A stretch of 64,000 bases of DNA. Source: JAXDBM01 sp963709485. Its GTDB lineage: Bacteria > Desulfobacterota > Syntrophia > Syntrophales > Fen-1087. The DNA lies in the NCBI GenBank assembly GCA_963709485.1, contig CAVPWE010000003.1, forward strand, positions 310,001 to 374,000. Reading direction: 5' to 3'. A program made the position numbers and the translations under genes. Within the stretch, counting starts at the first letter, position 1; each line of letters begins with the position of its first letter. A model generated the notes under the pieces. That model had not been told where the DNA came from. It worked only from the letters and a program-made list of their open reading frames with translations, and made no database searches. This document shows positions 25,870-34,876 of the stretch, in pieces.

Positions 25870-26329
25870 TTTTTTCGATTGCGTGGCTGATTGCAGGCAG
25901 GATGACCGCAAGATTTTCGCGGACGCTCTTCGGACTGCCGGGCAGATTGACAATCAGCGTCTGGCCCCGGATGCCGACGACCGCCCTTGAGACCAGGGCA
26001 TGGGGCGTGATTCTGTGGCTCTCCCGGCGCATGGCTTCCGCCATTCCGGGAACCTCCCTGTCGATGACCGCCATCGTGGCGTCCGGTGTCACGTCCCTCG
26101 GGGAAACGCCGGTCCCCCCGGTCGTGACGACCAGGTCCATCCGCCTCTGATCCGCAAATTCGATGAGGGATGCCTGGATCCGGTCGATTTCATCCGGCAC
26201 AATGGCGCTGTCCCCGACCTCAACCCCGATTCCCTCCAGCATTTTCACGATCTCCGGACCGCTTCTGTCTTCGCGCATGCCCTGCGATCCCTTGTCGCTG
26301 ACGGTGATCACGCCGGCCCGGATGGTCAA
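25838..26329 (-). CDS. mog: Molybdopterin adenylyltransferase (MogA/MoaB family)
   Basis: Adenylates molybdopterin before metal insertion. The conserved TTGGTGVSPRDVTPDAT loop and the NLPGSPKSVRENL motif are intact in 163 residues. The size matches the MogA/MoaB group and not MoeA. It starts two bases after the EF-G-like gene's stop on the minus strand, likely one transcript. No other molybdenum-cofactor gene is in the window. Confidence 0.9.
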   Translation of the reverse strand: MTIRAGVITVSDKGSQGMREDRSGPEIVKMLEGIGVEVGDSAIVPDEIDRIQASLIEFADQRRMDLVVTTGGTGVSPRDVTPDATMAVIDREVPGMAEAMRRESHRITPHALVSRAVVGIRGQTLIVNLPGSPKSVRENLAVILPAISHAIEKIKGDDRECAA

Positions 26330-26331
26330 GT

Positions 26332-28416
26332 CTACACCTCTTCCTTCCTGGCCTTGTAATCCGCGGTGATTTTTTCCGCGATAAAGGGCGGGACTTCCTC
26401 GTAGTGCGAATGCGTATAGGTGAACGTGCCCCGGCCGCTGGTCATGGAGCGCAAGTCCGGAGCATATTTCAGGATCTCCGCCAGGGGCGCCATGCCTTTG
26501 ATGATCTGGTTGGTGCCCCTGGTGTCCATGCCGAGGACGCGTCCCCTGCGGCTGTTCAGATCGCCGATGACATCCCCCATGTATTCGTCGGGGATTTCGA
26601 TGTCGATGTTGACGATCGGTTCGAGCAGGGTGGGCTGGCAGGCCAGAATGCCCTTCTTGAAACCGAGCGATCCGGCGATTTTGAACGCCATTTCGGACGA
26701 ATCAACGGTATGGTATGAACCGTCCATGAGGGTCACTTTCACATCCACGATTGGATAGCCGGCCAGAACGCCCTCTCCCATCGCCTCGATGATGCCCTTT
26801 TCGACAGCCGGCCGATACTGCTGGGGGATGACGCCGCCGACAATCTTGTCGACGAACTCAAACCCGCCTCCGCGGGGCAGGGGCTCGATATCAAGCCAGC
26901 AGTCGCCGAACTGCCCCCTGCCGCCCGACTGTTTCTTGTAGCGGCCCTGGACATTCGTCTTGGCCTTGATGGTCTCCTTGTAGGGGACCTTGGGAATCTT
27001 CAGGTTGACTTCCACACCGAATTTCCGCTTCATTTTCTCCACGGCGACCTCAATGTGGATCTGGCCCATCCCGGAGAGAATCATTTCCTTGGTCTGTTCC
27101 TCCCTGCGGAAGTTCAGGGTCGGATCCTCTTCCGTCAGGCGGTGGATCGAGGAAACGATTTTATCCTCGTCTCCTCTCGATTTGGGTTCGATGGCGAAGG
27201 ACATGATGGGGGGAGGAATCTCCAGTTTGTCGAACAGGACGGGCGCCTTCTCGTTGCAGATTGTGTCTCCTGTCGCTGTATCCTTCAGTTTTGCCAGGAC
27301 GGCGATGTCCCCGGGAACGAGGATTTCCGCCGGTTTCTGGTTTTTGCCCTCCAGGAAAAAGGCATTGCTGAAACGCTCGGACAGTTTTCGGGAGGCGTTG
27401 TAGATGCTCCCCTCGGAACTGAGGGTCCCCGAATAGACGCGGAAAAGGGTAAGGCGGCCCGCGTAGGGATCGGCAATCGTTTTGAAGACCATGGCAGAAA
27501 AAGGTTCCGATACACCGGGACGCCGCTGTTCCGTGTCTTCTTTTCCCGGCTTCTTTCCGGTTACTGCGCCCCGGTCGGCGGGTGAGGGAAGATACTGGAC
27601 GATCATGTCCATCAGCGTTGAAACCGAGATGTTTTTCGTGGCTGAACCGCAGATCACGGGAAACAGGGAACCGGAGGCGATCCCCTTGCACAGGCCCGCG
27701 GTCAGCTCTTCCGGCGTGAGTTCACCGCTGTCGAGGTACTTGTCCATCAGCGCCTCGTCGCATTCGGCAATGTCCTCGACCATCGTTTCACGGTACTGCT
27801 CCGCGTCGCTTTTCATTTCCGCGGGAATGTCCGCGGATTTATAGTTCCCCCTCGGATCTTCAAACAGGTAGGCCTTCATGGCCAGGAGGTCGACGATGCC
27901 CTTGAAGCCGTCTTCCTTGCCGATGGGAAGGAACAGAGGGGTGGCCTTCCTACCGATCCTCTCCTTGACGCTGTCGACGGATTTCAGGAAGTCGGCCCGC
28001 TCGCGGTCCATGCGGTTGATGAAGAGGATTCTCGGCAGCTTGAATTCATCGGCGTATTCCCAGACCTTCTGCGTCTGGAACTCGACCCCGCCGACCGCAT
28101 CGATGACGATGACGGCGCTGTCAATGATGCGGAGGCAGCTTTTCGTGTCGAATGCGAAATTGGAGTCGCCCGGTGTGTCGATAATGTTGATTTTGTGCTT
28201 GTTCCAGTCGAAATAATTGGTTGCCGCACTGATGGAGATGCGGCGCTTCTGCTCTTCCGGTTCATAATCCATGCCGGAACTTCCGTCATCCACCCGGCCC
28301 GGCCGGTCCGTTTTCCCGGCCGTGAAAAGAAAGGCCTCACAGAGTGACGTTTTTCCCGTTCCGCCATGTCCGATGATGGCCACGTTTCTCAGCGATGTTG
28401 AATCATATTGTGCCAT
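26332..28416 (-). CDS. EF-G-like GTPase (EF-G2 type paralog)
   Basis: 694 residues with the EF-G domain order. G1 is GHGGTGKTS rather than AHIDAGKTT, G3 is DTPGDSNF in place of DTPGHVDF, so the catalytic His is replaced by Asp, and G4 is NRMD. Domain IV (GRYKKQSGGRGQFGDCWLDIEP) and domain V are complete. These features match the EF-G2 paralogs that accompany a standard EF-G. Because that standard copy is not in the window I give no gene symbol. GGAGC precedes the ATG. Cotranscribed with mog. Confidence 0.9.
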   Translation of the reverse strand: MAQYDSTSLRNVAIIGHGGTGKTSLCEAFLFTAGKTDRPGRVDDGSSGMDYEPEEQKRRISISAATNYFDWNKHKINIIDTPGDSNFAFDTKSCLRIIDSAVIVIDAVGGVEFQTQKVWEYADEFKLPRILFINRMDRERADFLKSVDSVKERIGRKATPLFLPIGKEDGFKGIVDLLAMKAYLFEDPRGNYKSADIPAEMKSDAEQYRETMVEDIAECDEALMDKYLDSGELTPEELTAGLCKGIASGSLFPVICGSATKNISVSTLMDMIVQYLPSPADRGAVTGKKPGKEDTEQRRPGVSEPFSAMVFKTIADPYAGRLTLFRVYSGTLSSEGSIYNASRKLSERFSNAFFLEGKNQKPAEILVPGDIAVLAKLKDTATGDTICNEKAPVLFDKLEIPPPIMSFAIEPKSRGDEDKIVSSIHRLTEEDPTLNFRREEQTKEMILSGMGQIHIEVAVEKMKRKFGVEVNLKIPKVPYKETIKAKTNVQGRYKKQSGGRGQFGDCWLDIEPLPRGGGFEFVDKIVGGVIPQQYRPAVEKGIIEAMGEGVLAGYPIVDVKVTLMDGSYHTVDSSEMAFKIAGSLGFKKGILACQPTLLEPIVNIDIEIPDEYMGDVIGDLNSRRGRVLGMDTRGTNQIIKGMAPLAEILKYAPDLRSMTSGRGTFTYTHSHYEEVPPFIAEKITADYKARKEEV

Positions 28417-28465
28417 GGGTGCTCCTTTCCGGACGCCAAACCAGCGATAATCTGTGTGGTCGTGC

Positions 28466-28495
28466 TGTTTAGCTTAACCCCTCTTTTAAAGTCAA
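28466..28495 (-). promoter_or_regulatory. Candidate promoter for the EF-G-like gene
   Basis: Minus-strand TTGACT (28490-28495), 18 bases, TAAACA (28466-28471), about 50 bases upstream of the start codon. It fills one side of the 320-base divergent region 28417-28736; the other side holds the carboxylase promoter. Confidence 0.45.
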
Positions 28496-28574
28496 GACAA
28501 TTTTGGGCAAATGATCGGTACAGGAATGCCGATTGCCCCTGTACGGGACCTGCACCGGCCCGGTCGCCGGGGCC

Positions 28575-28600
28575 GTTACAAATGAGTGTTACAAATGAGT
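28575..28600. repeat. Two tandem 13-bp direct repeats abutting a -35 box
   Basis: GTTACAAATGAGT occurs at 28575-28587 and again at 28588-28600, identical and without spacer. The last T of the second copy is the first T of the TTGACA box of the carboxylase promoter. Tandem sites in this position often bind an activator; no such protein can be named from the window. Confidence 0.8.
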
Positions 28601-28628
28601 TGACAGATTTAATTGATAACAGTATAAG
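28600..28628 (+). promoter_or_regulatory. Strong promoter of the biotin carboxylase operon
   Basis: TTGACA (28600-28605), 17 bases, TATAAG (28623-28628). Transcription would start near 28635, giving a leader of about 100 bases before the biotin carboxylase start. The tandem repeat at 28575 touches the -35 box. Confidence 0.7.
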
Positions 28629-28736
28629 ACCTCCCTTAATCGACGGAGTTTTTGTGGGTCTGATAAATACCCTGATATTTTAAGCAATTGGATCGCTTTA
28701 AAGACCGGGTTGGCGGACATTTCGGAAAGGGTGGCC

Positions 28737-30191
28737 ATGGCATTGAGGAAAATCAAGAAGGTGCTGATTGCAAACCGGGGTGAAATCGCCCTGAGAGTCA
28801 TGAGAACTGTTCAGGAGCTGGGTCTCGACGCCGTGGTGATCTACGAGAAGCCCGACAGAAATGCCTATTACGTGCGGCTGGCCGACGATGCCGTCATGAT
28901 CGGCGAAGGACCGCGGAAGGATTATCTGAGCATCGACAAGGTCATCTGGGCGGCCCGAAAGAGCGGCGCCGACGCCATTCATCCGGGCTACGGCTTTCTG
29001 GCGGAAAACGCCGATTTTTCGGAGGCCTGCGACAAGGGGGGCATTGTCTTCATCGGTCCGCCTCCCCAGGTGATTCGCGATCTCGGAAACAAGGTCGTGG
29101 CCCGGAAGATCATGGAGAAGGCCGGCATCCCTTTCATCCCCGGGACGGGAGACCTGGTTCGCGGGAGCGCGGGACTCAATGAGGCCTTCGCCTTTGCGAA
29201 CAAGCATGGATACCCGGTCATGCTCAAGGCCTCGTCGGGCGGAGGCGGACGGGGGATCCGGAAAGTCGTCAGCGAGGCCGATCTCATCGTGCAGCTTCCG
29301 CAGGCGCGGGCAGAGTCCCTTTCGGCCTTCAACGACGAAAACATCTACATGGAGAAGTTCATCGAAGCGCCCCGGCATGTGGAGATCCAGATCCTGGCGG
29401 ATCGTCACGGTCAGATCATTCACCTGGGGTCCCGCGACTGCTCCATTCAGCGAAGGCATCAGAAGCTGCTGGAGATCGCGCCGGCGGAGCTGCCGAAAGA
29501 CGTACTGGAATCCATGTATGATTGCGCGATCCGGGCGTCCCGGGAGGCGGGTTACGTCAACGCCGGGACGGTGGAGTTCCTGGTCGATTCCAGGACCCAC
29601 CAATTCTGGTTCATGGAGATGAATACGCGACTTCAGGTTGAGCACACCGTCACGGAGGAACTGACCGGCGTCGACATCGTCCGGGAGCAGATCCGCATTG
29701 CGGAAGGTCACCGGCTGGACATTCCCGGGGAACGCATCACCCTGCTGGGAAAGGCCGTGCAAGTCAGGATCAACGCGGAAGACCCCAAAAACAATTTCAT
29801 GCCGGAAGGGGGGAAACGCGTCGAGGTGTATCAGTCGTCCGGCGGTCCCGGCGTCCGGCTCGACGGCGCCGTTTACCAGGGATTCAAAATCCCGACGGAA
29901 TACGACTCCCTCCTGGTCAAGATGACCGTCCGGGGATACAACTGGGAGCAGACGCTGCAGCGGCTGCGGAGAGCCTTGAACGGATTCCTCATCGTGGGAC
30001 CGAAGACGACCATTCCCTTTTATCTGGCCATCTGCGACGATCCCGATTTTCAGGCCGGCCGGTTCGATACCGGTTATCTTGAATCCCATCCGGATATTTT
30101 CAACTATCCCGAACCGGAACGGGAAGTCGCCAAACTGGCAAAGCTGATCGCTGAGATTCATGCGAAGAAAATCAATCCCTACGCCGCTTGA
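28737..30191 (+). CDS. Biotin carboxylase subunit
   Basis: ATP-dependent carboxylation of biotin on the partner protein. IANRGEIALRVMRT at the N-terminus, the glycine-rich ATP loop KASSGGGGRGIRKV, HVEIQILAD, the active-site EMNTRLQVEHTVTEE and the C-terminal GRINAEDP-like VRINAEDP block are all present. 484 residues from ATG 28737, with GGAAAGGG upstream. The next gene supplies carboxyltransferase and biotinyl domains, so this is a two-subunit acyl or pyruvate-type carboxylase and not necessarily AccC of fatty-acid synthesis. Confidence 0.92.
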   Translation: MALRKIKKVLIANRGEIALRVMRTVQELGLDAVVIYEKPDRNAYYVRLADDAVMIGEGPRKDYLSIDKVIWAARKSGADAIHPGYGFLAENADFSEACDKGGIVFIGPPPQVIRDLGNKVVARKIMEKAGIPFIPGTGDLVRGSAGLNEAFAFANKHGYPVMLKASSGGGGRGIRKVVSEADLIVQLPQARAESLSAFNDENIYMEKFIEAPRHVEIQILADRHGQIIHLGSRDCSIQRRHQKLLEIAPAELPKDVLESMYDCAIRASREAGYVNAGTVEFLVDSRTHQFWFMEMNTRLQVEHTVTEELTGVDIVREQIRIAEGHRLDIPGERITLLGKAVQVRINAEDPKNNFMPEGGKRVEVYQSSGGPGVRLDGAVYQGFKIPTEYDSLLVKMTVRGYNWEQTLQRLRRALNGFLIVGPKTTIPFYLAICDDPDFQAGRFDTGYLESHPDIFNYPEPEREVAKLAKLIAEIHAKKINPYAA

Positions 30192-30205
30192 GTCCGGCCG
30201 TTATA

Positions 30206-30237
30206 GGCCGCGAATCGCACCGGTGTTTTTCGCGGCC
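30206..30237 (+). other. Intercistronic inverted repeat between the carboxylase genes
   Basis: GGCCGCGAA (30206-30214) pairs perfectly with TTCGCGGCC (30229-30237) across a 14-base loop. No T run follows, so it is not a standard terminator. It may stabilise or process the transcript, and so set different levels of the two subunits. Confidence 0.5.
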
Positions 30238-30275
30238 GCAGGTAGACAGTAACGACAAAACAGGACAAATCATTT

Positions 30276-32219
30276 ATGAACATGACCGCGCATTTGACCG
30301 GCGAGAGAGTGACACCCCGGGATTTTCAGGCGCAGGGCGCCGCGTCCGTCCTGGGCAGGATCCGGAAGCAAAAGGGCTATTACATCACGAATACGGAACG
30401 AGATCTTTCCCAGTCCGATTTCAAGAACCGGATCATGCCCCACACCCAGCTCCTCGCAGCCAAGCCCCGCAACGAGGCGGGCTTCTTTTCGATCGAGATC
30501 ACGGGGGGGGCGTCGGTTCACGTGGACATGCTGCGAAAGCAGATCAATCCCCTCGAGAAGCTGCAAGTGCTGAGCCAAAGCATGCCGGACACGCTTTTTC
30601 AGACGCTGTGCCGCGGCATCAACCTGTTCGGGTACCGGCCCTATCCCGATAACGTGATCCGGCTGACCATTCAGAGTTTCGCGCGCTATGTTCATGTCTG
30701 GCGGGTTTTTGACTTTCTGAATCACATTCCGAACATGGTTCCGGTTTTCGAGGAAGTCCGGAAAGCGGGACGCATCCTGGAGCCGTCGATCTGCTTTTCC
30801 ACGGGACCGGAGCACACGGACGAATTCTATGTCGGCAAGGTGCATCAGATCATCGAGGTGACGGGCGAGGACATCATTCTCTGCATCAAGAATCACGGCG
30901 GCCTGGGGACGCCCAAGCGGATCGGCGAACTCGTGGAGACGATCCTTCAGCGGTACCCCGACCTGATCATTCACTACCACGGCCACAACACCGACGGAAA
31001 CGATGTCGGGCGAATCGTGGCGGCCGTGCGGAAGGGGGCGAAAATCGTTGACGCCAGCGACCACGCCTTTACCGGCTTTTACGGCCCGCCGCCGATCCTG
31101 ACGGTGCTGGATACGCTGAATGACTACGGATATCATGCGGCGGGCATCGACCGCCAGGCGGTCATCGAAACGTCGAACGTGCTGCGGCCGGAGCGGGAGT
31201 ATTACCGGGATTTCGAATCGCAGTTTCTCGGCTTCGATCCGACCGCCCAGATTCACAAACTGCCGGGCGGCGCCACGGGTTCCAGTTTTGAGCAGGCCGT
31301 CAAGGGAGGGTTCCTCCATCGCATGCCGGAGATCCTGCAGAAGGAACTGCCCCGGGTCCAGCTCGATCTGGGAAACTGGTGGAGCGTCACGCCGGGATCG
31401 CAGATCCTCTGGACGACGGCGGTCAATAACGTGCTGAAGGGCGCGCGCTACAAGGACGTCAGCGACGACCTGAAGAATCTGATGCTCGGCCGCTATGGCG
31501 ACTTTCCCTTTTATCGGCCGTCCGACGAGATCTATGAGGCGGTTTTCGGTCCCGACTGGAAGCAGATCGTGGAATGCGACACCTGCTACCAGAAGATCGA
31601 GGACGTCGATCTGGATGTGGAAAAGAAAGTGCTCGAACACCGCCTGGGAAGGGCGGCGACGGAGGATGAACTGGTCCTGTATCTCCAGCACCCCAACGAT
31701 GCGGTGGATTTCTTCAAGTTCGAAGCCAAGTACGGCAAAGCTTGGGTGCTGTCCCCGAGCATCTGGTTCCGCAAGGGCGGTTTCGCGCTCGGTGAAAAAT
31801 TCGAGGTTCCCGACGTATCCGGAAGGCTTCACGCCATTGAGATCGGGCCTCAGCGCAAGACGAAATCCGGCGACGCGACGACCTATCTCATCATTGACCA
31901 TCATCCCGAACCCATTCTGACGGAGCTGGCCGAAGAGGGGGAGCAGGTCAAGCGAAAGGCCGCGCTTTCCCCGAAGGAGATCGAAGCCGCCGCGAAGGCG
32001 GGGGACGTGCGGTCCCAGATCGCCGGCACCGTCAGCGAGGTCTGCGTATCGGAAGGGGACGAGGTTGCGACGGGTCAGATCCTTCTTGTCCTGGAGGCGA
32101 TGAAAATGCTGAACAACGTGATCTCCGAGGTGAACGGCAAGGTCACCGAGGTGTTCGCGTCGGCCGGCGACAAAGTTGCCGTGGGCGATCCGCTGATCGC
32201 CATCCAGAAGGCAACTTAA
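30276..32219 (+). CDS. Divergent carboxyltransferase with C-terminal biotinyl domain (pyruvate/oxaloacetate carboxylase B-like)
   Basis: 647 residues. The N-terminal TIM-barrel carboxyltransferase is recognisable but divergent: TERDLSQS replaces the usual TFRDAHQS, NLFGYRPYPDNVI replaces NLVGYRHYADDVV, IKNHGGLGTP replaces IKDMAGLL, and the metal loop reads HYHGHNTDG. The last 75 residues form a biotinyl domain with LEAMKM, the lysine being the biotin site. Substrate could be pyruvate, 2-oxoglutarate or another 2-oxo acid. It follows biotin carboxylase after 84 bases and shares its promoter. An unusual family member, so substrate stays open. Confidence 0.82.
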   Translation: MNMTAHLTGERVTPRDFQAQGAASVLGRIRKQKGYYITNTERDLSQSDFKNRIMPHTQLLAAKPRNEAGFFSIEITGGASVHVDMLRKQINPLEKLQVLSQSMPDTLFQTLCRGINLFGYRPYPDNVIRLTIQSFARYVHVWRVFDFLNHIPNMVPVFEEVRKAGRILEPSICFSTGPEHTDEFYVGKVHQIIEVTGEDIILCIKNHGGLGTPKRIGELVETILQRYPDLIIHYHGHNTDGNDVGRIVAAVRKGAKIVDASDHAFTGFYGPPPILTVLDTLNDYGYHAAGIDRQAVIETSNVLRPEREYYRDFESQFLGFDPTAQIHKLPGGATGSSFEQAVKGGFLHRMPEILQKELPRVQLDLGNWWSVTPGSQILWTTAVNNVLKGARYKDVSDDLKNLMLGRYGDFPFYRPSDEIYEAVFGPDWKQIVECDTCYQKIEDVDLDVEKKVLEHRLGRAATEDELVLYLQHPNDAVDFFKFEAKYGKAWVLSPSIWFRKGGFALGEKFEVPDVSGRLHAIEIGPQRKTKSGDATTYLIIDHHPEPILTELAEEGEQVKRKAALSPKEIEAAAKAGDVRSQIAGTVSEVCVSEGDEVATGQILLVLEAMKMLNNVISEVNGKVTEVFASAGDKVAVGDPLIAIQKAT

Positions 32220-32240
32220 GAAATCTCAGTCGAGAACGAT

Positions 32241-32282
32241 GTCCGAAAGCCGCCCATAACCTTTCATCGGGCGGTTTCGGAC
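32241..32282 (+). other. Long hairpin in the leader before secA
   Basis: GTCCGAAA (32241-32248) pairs with TTTCGGAC (32275-32282) and CCGCCC (32250-32255) with GGGCGG (32269-32274): 14 base pairs with one bulged G and a 13-base loop. No T run follows. It is the first of two structures in the 123 bases between the carboxyltransferase gene and secA. Confidence 0.7.
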
Positions 32283-32305
32283 GCGCAACCCATGTAATTC
32301 CAGTT

Positions 32306-32331
32306 GCCGGTCCGGTTGCCGGCTTTTTTTT
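32306..32331 (+). terminator. Terminator or attenuator just before secA
   Basis: GCCGG (32306-32310) pairs with CCGGC (32319-32323) across an 8-base loop and is followed by eight T. The stem is short but the T run is strong. The T run ends only 11 bases before the secA ATG, with the AAGGTG ribosome-binding site in between, so secA must be reached by read-through or by a promoter inside this leader. Confidence 0.55.
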
Positions 32332-32342
32332 CAAGGTGTAGT

Positions 32343-34862
32343 ATGATCGAAGCCCTGCTGAAGAAAGTGATCGGAAGCAAGAACGACCGCGAGATGAAGC
32401 GTCTGTCGCTCATCCTGCGGGAGATCAACGATTTGGAACCGGCGATCCAGCGCCTCGGCGACGAGGCATTGCGCGCCAAAACGCCCTATTTCAGGGAAAA
32501 ACTGGACCAGGGCGCCGGCCTGGAGGACATCCTGGTGGAAGCTTTTGCGGTCGTCCGCGAGGCGGCCCGGCGAAGCGTCCAGATGAGGCCCTTCGACGTC
32601 CAGATCCTGGGCGGCCTTGTCCTGCATGAGGGAACGATCGCGGAGATGAAGACCGGCGAGGGAAAGACGCTGGCGGCAACCATGCCCCTCTATCTGAACG
32701 CCCTGCCCGGAAAGGGCGTCCACCTGGTCACGGTGAACGATTATCTGGCCCAACGCGACGCGGCGTGGATGGGGCCCATATACAAAATGCTGGGGATGAC
32801 CGTGGGCGTCATCGTGCACGGTCTGGACGACGACGAGCGCAGGGAAGCCTATCATGCGGACATCACTTACGGCACCAACAACGAGTTCGGGTTCGACTAT
32901 CTTCGGGACAACATGAAATTCAGCCTGGCGGATTATGTCCAGCGCGATTTTCACTATGCCATTGTGGACGAGGTGGACAGCATTCTCATCGATGAGGCCC
33001 GGACGCCGCTCATCATCTCGGGCCCCTCCGACGAATCGACGGACAAGTACTACCGCATCAACCAGGTCATTCCGAGGCTGCGGAAAGACAAGGACTTCAC
33101 GATTGACGAGAAGAGCCGGACCGTCGTGCTGACGGAGGAAGGCGTGGCGCGGGTCGAATCCTATCTCAAGGTGCAGAACCTCTACGAGCCGAGAAACATC
33201 GAACTGCTGCACCACGTCAACCAGGCCCTGAAGGCCCACAGCCTGTTCAAGCGGGATGTGGATTACGTCGTCAAGGAAGGCGAAGTGATTATTGTCGACG
33301 AGTTCACGGGCAGGGTCATGCCCGGCCGCCGATACAGCGACGGCCTGCACCAGGCCCTGGAGGCGAAGGAGAAGGTGAAAATCGAGCGGGAGAACCAGAC
33401 CCTGGCCTCCATTACCTTCCAGAACTATTTCCGCATGTACAAAAAACTGGCCGGCATGACGGGCACCGCCGACACGGAGGCGGCCGAATTCAAGAAGATC
33501 TACAACCTGGACGTCCTGGTCGTTCCGACCAACATGCCCATGATCCGGACCGACCATACGGACGTCATCTACAAAACCGAACAGGAGAAGTTCAACGCGG
33601 CGATCGAGGAGATCAGGGAGCTGCATCGGACGGGTCGGCCCGTGCTGGTCGGGACCATCTCCATCGAGAAGTCGGAGCTGTTGAGCAAATATCTGACCCG
33701 GACCGGGGTCAAGCACCATGTTCTGAATGCCAAACACCACGAGCGCGAGGCGGAGATCGTTGCCCAGGCCGGACAGCACGGGCAGGTCACCATCTCCACC
33801 AACATGGCGGGCCGCGGGACGGACATCAAACTGGGGGAGGGCGTCGCCGAACTGGGCGGTCTCCACATCCTCGGGACGGAGCGGCATGAAAGCCGGCGGA
33901 TCGACAACCAGCTCCGCGGCCGGTCGGGACGTCAGGGAGATATGGGCTCGTCGCGCTTCTACCTTTCGCTGGAGGATGATCTGCTGCGAATCTTCGGGGC
34001 CGAGAAGATATCCTCGATCATGGACAGGATCGGCATCGAGGAAAATCAGCCCATCGAGCACCGGATGATCTCAAAGGCCATCGAAAATGCGCAGAAGCGC
34101 GTGGAAGGCCAGAACTTCGACATTCGGAAACATCTTCTCGAGTACGATGATGTCATGAACCGGCAGCGCCAGGTCATCTACGAACAGCGGAAAAAGGTGC
34201 TCCGGGGGGAGGAGCTCTGGAAGGATCTCGATGAGATGATCGAAGAAGTGGTGGGTGACCTGATCCCCGACTATATCGAGGAAAAGCAGCATCCGGAGGA
34301 TTGGAACCTCAAGGGGCTGGACGATATGATCTTCAAGCAGTTCTCCCTGAAGCTGAACCTCGGTGATCCGGGACGCGGCCTCAATGAGGAAGGGATCCGG
34401 GAAGAGATCCTTGCCGCCGTCAATGCCCACCTGAAAAGGAAGGAGGAGGAATTCGGCAAACCCCTCATGGACCACCTGATCCGGATGATCATGCTTCAGT
34501 CCATCGACACCCGCTGGAAAGACCACCTGCTGGGCATGGATCACCTGAAAGAGGGCATCGGACTGAGGGGCTACGGGCAGAAGGATCCCGTCCGGGAATA
34601 TCAGAAGGAAGGCTATGAGATGTTCATGGACATGGTCTACCGGATCAAGACCGACACGATCGAAAAGCTCTGCCGGGTGCAGATCCGGCGCGAGGAGGAG
34701 ATCGCGGAAATGCAGGAGAAGCAGCGGCAGGATTACGTCATGAGCCGGGGCGAGGACACGGCGACGCCCAAGACCGTGAAGCGGGACCACGACAAGATCG
34801 GGCGGAACGATCCCTGCCCCTGCGGGAGCGGAAAGAAATACAAAAAGTGCTGCGGGCAGTAA
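32343..34862 (+). CDS. secA: Preprotein translocase ATPase SecA
   Basis: Motor of the Sec export system. Walker A MKTGEGKT, the DEAD-like DEVDSILIDEARTPLIISG, TGTADTEAAEF, the helicase block NMAGRGTDIKLG and the C-terminal zinc motif CPCGSGKKYKKCC (SEC-C) are intact. 839 residues is normal. ATG 32343 is preceded by AAGGTG; an in-frame start at 32304 lies upstream of the T run and is unlikely. The leader contains two hairpins. Confidence 0.97.
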   Translation: MIEALLKKVIGSKNDREMKRLSLILREINDLEPAIQRLGDEALRAKTPYFREKLDQGAGLEDILVEAFAVVREAARRSVQMRPFDVQILGGLVLHEGTIAEMKTGEGKTLAATMPLYLNALPGKGVHLVTVNDYLAQRDAAWMGPIYKMLGMTVGVIVHGLDDDERREAYHADITYGTNNEFGFDYLRDNMKFSLADYVQRDFHYAIVDEVDSILIDEARTPLIISGPSDESTDKYYRINQVIPRLRKDKDFTIDEKSRTVVLTEEGVARVESYLKVQNLYEPRNIELLHHVNQALKAHSLFKRDVDYVVKEGEVIIVDEFTGRVMPGRRYSDGLHQALEAKEKVKIERENQTLASITFQNYFRMYKKLAGMTGTADTEAAEFKKIYNLDVLVVPTNMPMIRTDHTDVIYKTEQEKFNAAIEEIRELHRTGRPVLVGTISIEKSELLSKYLTRTGVKHHVLNAKHHEREAEIVAQAGQHGQVTISTNMAGRGTDIKLGEGVAELGGLHILGTERHESRRIDNQLRGRSGRQGDMGSSRFYLSLEDDLLRIFGAEKISSIMDRIGIEENQPIEHRMISKAIENAQKRVEGQNFDIRKHLLEYDDVMNRQRQVIYEQRKKVLRGEELWKDLDEMIEEVVGDLIPDYIEEKQHPEDWNLKGLDDMIFKQFSLKLNLGDPGRGLNEEGIREEILAAVNAHLKRKEEEFGKPLMDHLIRMIMLQSIDTRWKDHLLGMDHLKEGIGLRGYGQKDPVREYQKEGYEMFMDMVYRIKTDTIEKLCRVQIRREEEIAEMQEKQRQDYVMSRGEDTATPKTVKRDHDKIGRNDPCPCGSGKKYKKCCGQ

Positions 34863-34876
34863 GGCGGGAGAAAATC

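Noticed and set aside
32331..34061. Minus-strand open frame of 576 codons
   Set aside because: Antisense shadow of secA; similar long shadows lie opposite the carboxylase genes and the PurF-like gene.
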